A program made the translations under genes and the position numbers. Under the pieces are notes generated by a model that saw nothing but the letters and a program-made list of their open reading frames with translations, had not been told where the DNA came from and searched no databases. Below are positions 60,624-64,000 of a stretch of 64,000 nt of DNA, piece by piece. The stretch spans positions 868,001 to 932,000 of the forward strand of contig NZ_WQKZ01000001.1 of assembly GCF_009755225.1 (NCBI RefSeq), written 5' to 3'. Each line of letters opens with the position of its first letter. The first letter of the stretch is position 1. This DNA is from Hymenobacter ginkgonis. GTDB taxonomy: Bacteria; Bacteroidota; Bacteroidia; Cytophagales; Hymenobacteraceae.

Positions 60624-62390
60624 ATGAAGCTTCGCTACCTCCCCTTGCTGGCGCTGGCCCTACCCGCCTGTACTAGCAACCCCCCTGAAACCACCGCTGC
60701 CCAGGCAGCCGCCACGCCCGCCGATGCGCGGTTCGACCGCTTCAAAGACCGGTTTATTCTGGATTTGTGGAAGCAGAACCCGGACTATGCTTCGTCGCAG
60801 GGTTTTCATAAATACGACTCGCTGCTGGTGATACCCAACGAGCAGCAGCGCCGCAGCGATGCCGCTTTTATGGCCAAAAACCTGGGGGCGCTGGCCGGCT
60901 TCACCCTGGATAGCCTCTCGCCGGGCAACCAGATTGACTTGCGCCTGCTCGCCAACGAGCTGCGCTCGGCGCGCTGGTACGCCGACACGCTGCGCAACTG
61001 GCAGTGGAACCCGGCCAGCTACAACCTTGGCGCCAGCGTGGGCGACTTGCTTAATGGCCGCCACTACCCCCTCGACCGTCGCCTGCGCAACATCTCCGAC
61101 AAGATTGCCCAGGCCGGCGCCTATTATGCCGCGGCTCGCGCCAACATCAGCCACCCCACCCGTGAGCACGCCGCGCTGGGCGTGGCCCAGAACGAGGGCG
61201 GCCTGGCCGTGTTCGGCCCGGCTCTGGCCGACTCGGTGCGCAAATCGGGCCTGAGTGCCGCCGAAAAGCAGCTGCTGAGCCAGCGCATTGCGGGGGCGCA
61301 GCAAGCAGTGCAGGGCTACGTCGATTTTCTGAAACAAGAAGTGCTCACGCAGCAGAGCTTCCGCTCGTTTCGGCTGGGTAGGGCGCTGTTTGACCGCAAG
61401 TTTGCGCTCGACATTCAGTCGCGCTACTCGGCCGCGCAGGTGTTGGAGCTGGCCCAAAAGCACAAGGCCGACCTGCTGCACGACATGGGCCGGCGGGCGG
61501 CGCGGCTTTTCCCCAAGTATTGCGCCGGCCAGCCCCTGCCGAAGGATACGTTGCTGCTCATCCGCCAGGTCATTGACAAGCTGACGCTGAAGCACGCCCC
61601 GCGCGAGGGCTTCGTGGATGCGGTGAAACGCCAAATCCCGACCCTCACCAAATTCGTGAACGACCACCACTTGCTTACCCAGGACCCCAGCAAGCCGCTG
61701 GTGGTGCGCGAAACACCGCTCTACATGCGCGGCAGCGGGGCGGGCGCCAGCGTGAGCCCCCCCGGCCCCTACGACAAGCAGGCCAATACCTACTACAACG
61801 TGGAGCCCCTACCCCCCACCTGGACGGCCGCCCAGGCCGAGAGCTACCTGCGCGAGTACAACGACTACACCCTGCAAATTCTCAACATCCACGAGGCCAT
61901 TCCGGGGCACTACACGCAGCTCGTGTACGCCAACCGCTCGCCCTCGCTAGTGAAAAGCATCTTCGGCAACGGGGCGATGGTTGAGGGCTGGGCCGTGTAC
62001 TCGGAGCGCATGATGCTGGAAAGTGGCTACGGCAACAATTCGGATGAAATCTGGCTGCTGTGGGACAAGTGGAACATGCGCTCGACCCTGAACGCAGTGG
62101 TCGATAACCTCATTCAGACCCAGAATGCCAGCGAAAAAGATGTGGTAGCGCTGCTGACCGGCGCCGGCTTCCAAGAAGAGGCGGAGGCGCGCAACAAGTG
62201 GCACCGCGCCACGCTTAGCCAGGTGCAGCTTAGCTCGTACTTTACGGGCTACACCGAAATTGTGGCCCTACGCGACGAAGTGAAGGCGCGCGAAGGTGCG
62301 AAATTCAACCTGAAAAACTTCAACGAGCTATTTTTGAGCTACGGCAGCGCACCTGTCAAATATATCCGCGAACTGATGCTGCACCGTTAA
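60624..62390 (+). CDS. DUF885 family lipoprotein, metallopeptidase-like
   Basis: A 588-residue lipoprotein (LLALALPACTSN) of the DUF885 family, which has the zinc-hydrolase look of M32/M3-type peptidases. HEAIPGHYTQL is the family zinc motif and NGAMVEGWAVYSERMML supplies the downstream Glu. The rest is long helices. The biochemical role is not settled. A TATTTTTG word stands just four bases before the ATG, which would make the transcript leaderless; I do not rely on it. Confidence 0.85.
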   Translation: MKLRYLPLLALALPACTSNPPETTAAQAAATPADARFDRFKDRFILDLWKQNPDYASSQGFHKYDSLLVIPNEQQRRSDAAFMAKNLGALAGFTLDSLSPGNQIDLRLLANELRSARWYADTLRNWQWNPASYNLGASVGDLLNGRHYPLDRRLRNISDKIAQAGAYYAAARANISHPTREHAALGVAQNEGGLAVFGPALADSVRKSGLSAAEKQLLSQRIAGAQQAVQGYVDFLKQEVLTQQSFRSFRLGRALFDRKFALDIQSRYSAAQVLELAQKHKADLLHDMGRRAARLFPKYCAGQPLPKDTLLLIRQVIDKLTLKHAPREGFVDAVKRQIPTLTKFVNDHHLLTQDPSKPLVVRETPLYMRGSGAGASVSPPGPYDKQANTYYNVEPLPPTWTAAQAESYLREYNDYTLQILNIHEAIPGHYTQLVYANRSPSLVKSIFGNGAMVEGWAVYSERMMLESGYGNNSDEIWLLWDKWNMRSTLNAVVDNLIQTQNASEKDVVALLTGAGFQEEAEARNKWHRATLSQVQLSSYFTGYTEIVALRDEVKAREGAKFNLKNFNELFLSYGSAPVKYIRELMLHR

Positions 62391-62462
62391 AGCGCCCGCG
62401 GCCACCGGCCGAACCTTTGCCCCAGCCGGCTGGTTTCAGCCGCAATTCCCAACCTGTTCTCT

Positions 62463-62819
62463 ATGACCGAAGAAGCCCGCCAGCACGTAGTTGATACGGA
62501 CGACGACCACCTGCGCCGCCTCACCCACGAGCACCTAAAAGTATTTGCCAAGTTCACCTCCGAAAATTGTGCGGCGTGTGAGTTGCTTGCCCCGCCATTC
62601 GCCAAGTTTGTGGATGCGCCCGAAAACGTGGGTATTCTGTTTGTGCGTCTCAACTCGGACGAAAACCCGGTGGCCAAAAAAATGATGGCTGAAAAAATAG
62701 CCCCTTTTTTTGTGAGCTATTGCCAGGGCCGCCTACTCGAATGCGATGCCCTTACTACCGAGGCCGAAGTAGTGGCTCAGCTCGACCGCCTGCGCGCTTT
62801 CGTGCCCGTGGCAGGGTAG
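62463..62819 (+). CDS. Thioredoxin-like protein
   Basis: A 118-residue cytoplasmic thioredoxin fold with the redox pair CAAC in ENCAACELLAPPFAKF instead of the usual CGPC. ILFVRLNSDENPVAKKMMAEKIAPFFVSYCQGR gives the later strands, though the cis-Pro position is weakly kept. No signal peptide. It lies 72 bases after the DUF885 gene and before a REP-like repeat. Redox partner unknown. Confidence 0.8.
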   Translation: MTEEARQHVVDTDDDHLRRLTHEHLKVFAKFTSENCAACELLAPPFAKFVDAPENVGILFVRLNSDENPVAKKMMAEKIAPFFVSYCQGRLLECDALTTEAEVVAQLDRLRAFVPVAG

Positions 62820-62842
62820 GGCTGATTAAGCTGAAAAACTAT

Positions 62843-62881
62843 AGAACGTCATGCTGAGCGTAGCGAAGCATGACGTTCTTT
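62843..62881. repeat. REP-like inverted repeat 7
   Basis: AGAACGTCATGCT (62843-62855) and its complement (62867-62879) around GAGCGTAGCGA, followed by TT. The core equals that of the repeat at 1911, though the two are 61 kb apart. It lies between the thioredoxin and YdcF-like genes and may act as a terminator. Confidence 0.8.
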
Positions 62882-62910
62882 TGTGACCAGTACCCAATTC
62901 AGCGCAACAC

Positions 62911-63678
62911 TTGTTCTTTCTACTCTCCAAAACCCTCGATGTGGTGCTGCTGCCCGCCGTGTGGCTGGTGGCGCTGCTGCTAGCCGCCCTGGTGGCTAAG
63001 GGCGGCGGCCGCGCCCAGCGCAACTGGCTGCGTGCCGCCGCGCTGCTCACGCTGCTGGGCACCAACAACGCCTTGGTAAATGAGGCGCTGCTAGCCTGGG
63101 AAAAACCGCCCGTGCCGCTGCGCGCCATTGCCCCGGCCGATGCGGTGGTGCTGCTCACGGGCGTCACGAGCGGCCAAAAATCGCCCCACGACCGCGTGTA
63201 CCTGCACCGCGGCGGCGACCGCTTTACCTACACGCTGTGGCTGTACCGGGCGGGGCTGGTGCGGCACATCATCATCTCGGGCGGCTCGGGGGCGGTGCTG
63301 GCCACGGCTAGCACCGAGGCCGCCGACCTGGCCACGCTGCTGCTGCTGGCCAAGGTGCCCCGCCAGGCTATTCTGCTCGAAGAGCGCAGCCGCAACACCC
63401 GCGAGAACGCGCGCTATACCAAGCAGCTGCTTGCCCAACATCCCGATATCAAGTCGCTGGTGCTCATTACGTCGGCCTTTCACCAACGGCGGGCGCAGGG
63501 GTGCTTTGCGAAAGTAGGCTTGCAGGCGCAGGCCTTCCCCGGCGACTTTCGCACCACCGACCGCTACTGGACGCCCGACTACTGGCTCGTGCCCGACATC
63601 GACGCCCTCACCCGCTGGAGCTTGCTGCTGCACGAAATGGCTGGCTACTTGGTGTATAAAGCTGCGGGCTACTGCTAG
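62911..63678 (+). CDS. YdcF/ElyC-like DUF218 membrane protein
   Basis: A 255-residue inner-membrane protein of the DUF218 (SanA/ElyC/YdcF) family, which touches cell-envelope synthesis. Two hydrophobic segments at the start (TLDVVLLPAVWLVALLLAALVA and a second near 42-58) precede the soluble domain with ADAVVLLTG, IIISGGSG and LEERSRNTRENARYTKQLL. The start codon is TTG at 62911, because the frame has no ATG before a stop at 62884. Confidence 0.8.
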   Translation: MFFLLSKTLDVVLLPAVWLVALLLAALVAKGGGRAQRNWLRAAALLTLLGTNNALVNEALLAWEKPPVPLRAIAPADAVVLLTGVTSGQKSPHDRVYLHRGGDRFTYTLWLYRAGLVRHIIISGGSGAVLATASTEAADLATLLLLAKVPRQAILLEERSRNTRENARYTKQLLAQHPDIKSLVLITSAFHQRRAQGCFAKVGLQAQAFPGDFRTTDRYWTPDYWLVPDIDALTRWSLLLHEMAGYLVYKAAGYC

Positions 63679-63684
63679 CCAAAG

Positions 63685-63719
63685 GGGGTAGGGCTATACT
63701 GTCCGCAGGGCCCTACCCC
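63685..63719. repeat. Hairpin of two opposed GGGGTAGGG words
   Basis: GGGGTAGGGC (63685-63694) and GCCCTACCCC (63710-63719) are perfect 10-bp arms around 15 bases, just after the YdcF-like gene. It is the second hairpin made of the window-wide word. Confidence 0.65.
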
Positions 63720-63783
63720 TTCAGTTACGGTGAGCGTAGCGCGGCCACAACCGCTAGCAATGACTAAACAATCAGCTAGGGGC

Positions 63784-64000
63784 CTACTCCGTTTTTTCGT
63801 GGCTGGGCTGCGCTTCTTTGGCAATCCACACCGATTTCTGGTTGACAAACTCGCGGATGCCCAGCGCCGACAACTCGCGGCCGTAGCCCGATTTCTTGAC
63901 GCCGCCGAAGGGCAGCTCGTTCATCGATTTTACTAAGCCGTTGATGAAAACGGCCCCGCTTTCGAGCTGGCGGGCCAAGGCTTCGCCCTGGGCCACGTCG
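63784..64000 (-). CDS. Aldehyde dehydrogenase, C-terminal part (cut by window edge)
   Basis: The last 71 codons of an NAD(P)-dependent aldehyde dehydrogenase, read toward the window interior. LESGAVFINGLVKSMNELPFGGVKKSGYGREL and REFVNQKSVW are the usual C-terminal motifs and match the succinate-semialdehyde group best. The start lies beyond 64000, so the catalytic Cys and Glu are not visible. The frame ends in a normal stop at 63784. Confidence 0.85.
   Translation of the reverse strand, partial: DVAQGEALARQLESGAVFINGLVKSMNELPFGGVKKSGYGRELSALGIREFVNQKSVWIAKEAQPSHEKTE

Noticed and set aside
1-64000. tRNA, rRNA, CRISPR arrays, insertion sequences or prophage genes
   Set aside because: I looked for tRNA T-loop words, regularly spaced repeats and transposase or integrase motifs and found none. 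The many inverted repeats are dispersed and not paired with a transposase.

Overview
The window reads as chromosomal DNA of a GC-rich member of the Bacteroidota, most likely Hymenobacter or a close relative. The reasons are a SusC/SusD pair, a cargo protein with a type IX secretion C-terminal signal, promoters of the Bacteroidota form (TTG, about 20 bp, TAnnTTTG), weak ribosome binding sites, and a house-keeping gene order (yceD-rpmF-plsX-fabH-efp-accB-accC) usual in the phylum. I see no rRNA, tRNA, CRISPR, phage or transposase gene.

Region by region. (1) 1-1870: an amino acid permease and a small DUF2805 protein. (2) 2022-20101: a glycan-use locus. On the minus strand lie susC-susD-GH20 and nagB/PIG-L-sugar permease-GH18; on the plus strand a LacI-type regulator, a GH92 alpha-mannosidase, a CBM9-like protein and a TIM-barrel hydrolase. 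Both minus-strand operons start from near-identical promoters, each with the same 12-bp palindrome about 57 bp upstream of the predicted start; a third copy lies before the regulator gene. The set fits breakdown of GlcNAc- and mannose-containing glycans such as N-glycans, or of chitin fragments. (3) 20269-37072: a surface glycan cluster with a full pseudaminic-acid-type set (PseB, PseC, PseF, a PseG-PseH fusion, PseI), an aldo-keto reductase, an SDR, an acyltransferase, a PIG-L deacetylase, two glycosyltransferases, a polysaccharide deacetylase and a flippase. A type IX secretion cargo gene sits inside it on the other strand. (4) 37229-47423: ffh, a lipoprotein, the fatty-acid and translation operon, pdxA and leucyl aminopeptidase. 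(5) 47579-64000: peptidases, rsmA, a 2-hydroxyacid dehydrogenase, greA, a HIT protein fused to a nuclease-inhibitor (NuiA-like) domain, a secreted NucA-type nuclease, a fatty acid desaturase, a methyltransferase, a DUF885 protein, a thioredoxin-like protein, a YdcF-like protein and the end of an aldehyde dehydrogenase.

Three layers run across these genes. First, a family of long perfect or near-perfect inverted repeats (REP-like) sits only between genes. Second, the word GGGGTAGGG or its complement occurs about forty times by eye, inside and outside genes, often forcing rare codons. Third, AT-rich islands built from GAATTATGA-like words occur in a few gaps. The observations I rate highest are the shared operator-promoter module of the glycan locus, the HIT-NuiA fusion with a NucA-type nuclease 2.8 kb away, the GGGGTAGGG word, and a terminator-like hairpin in the greA leader.
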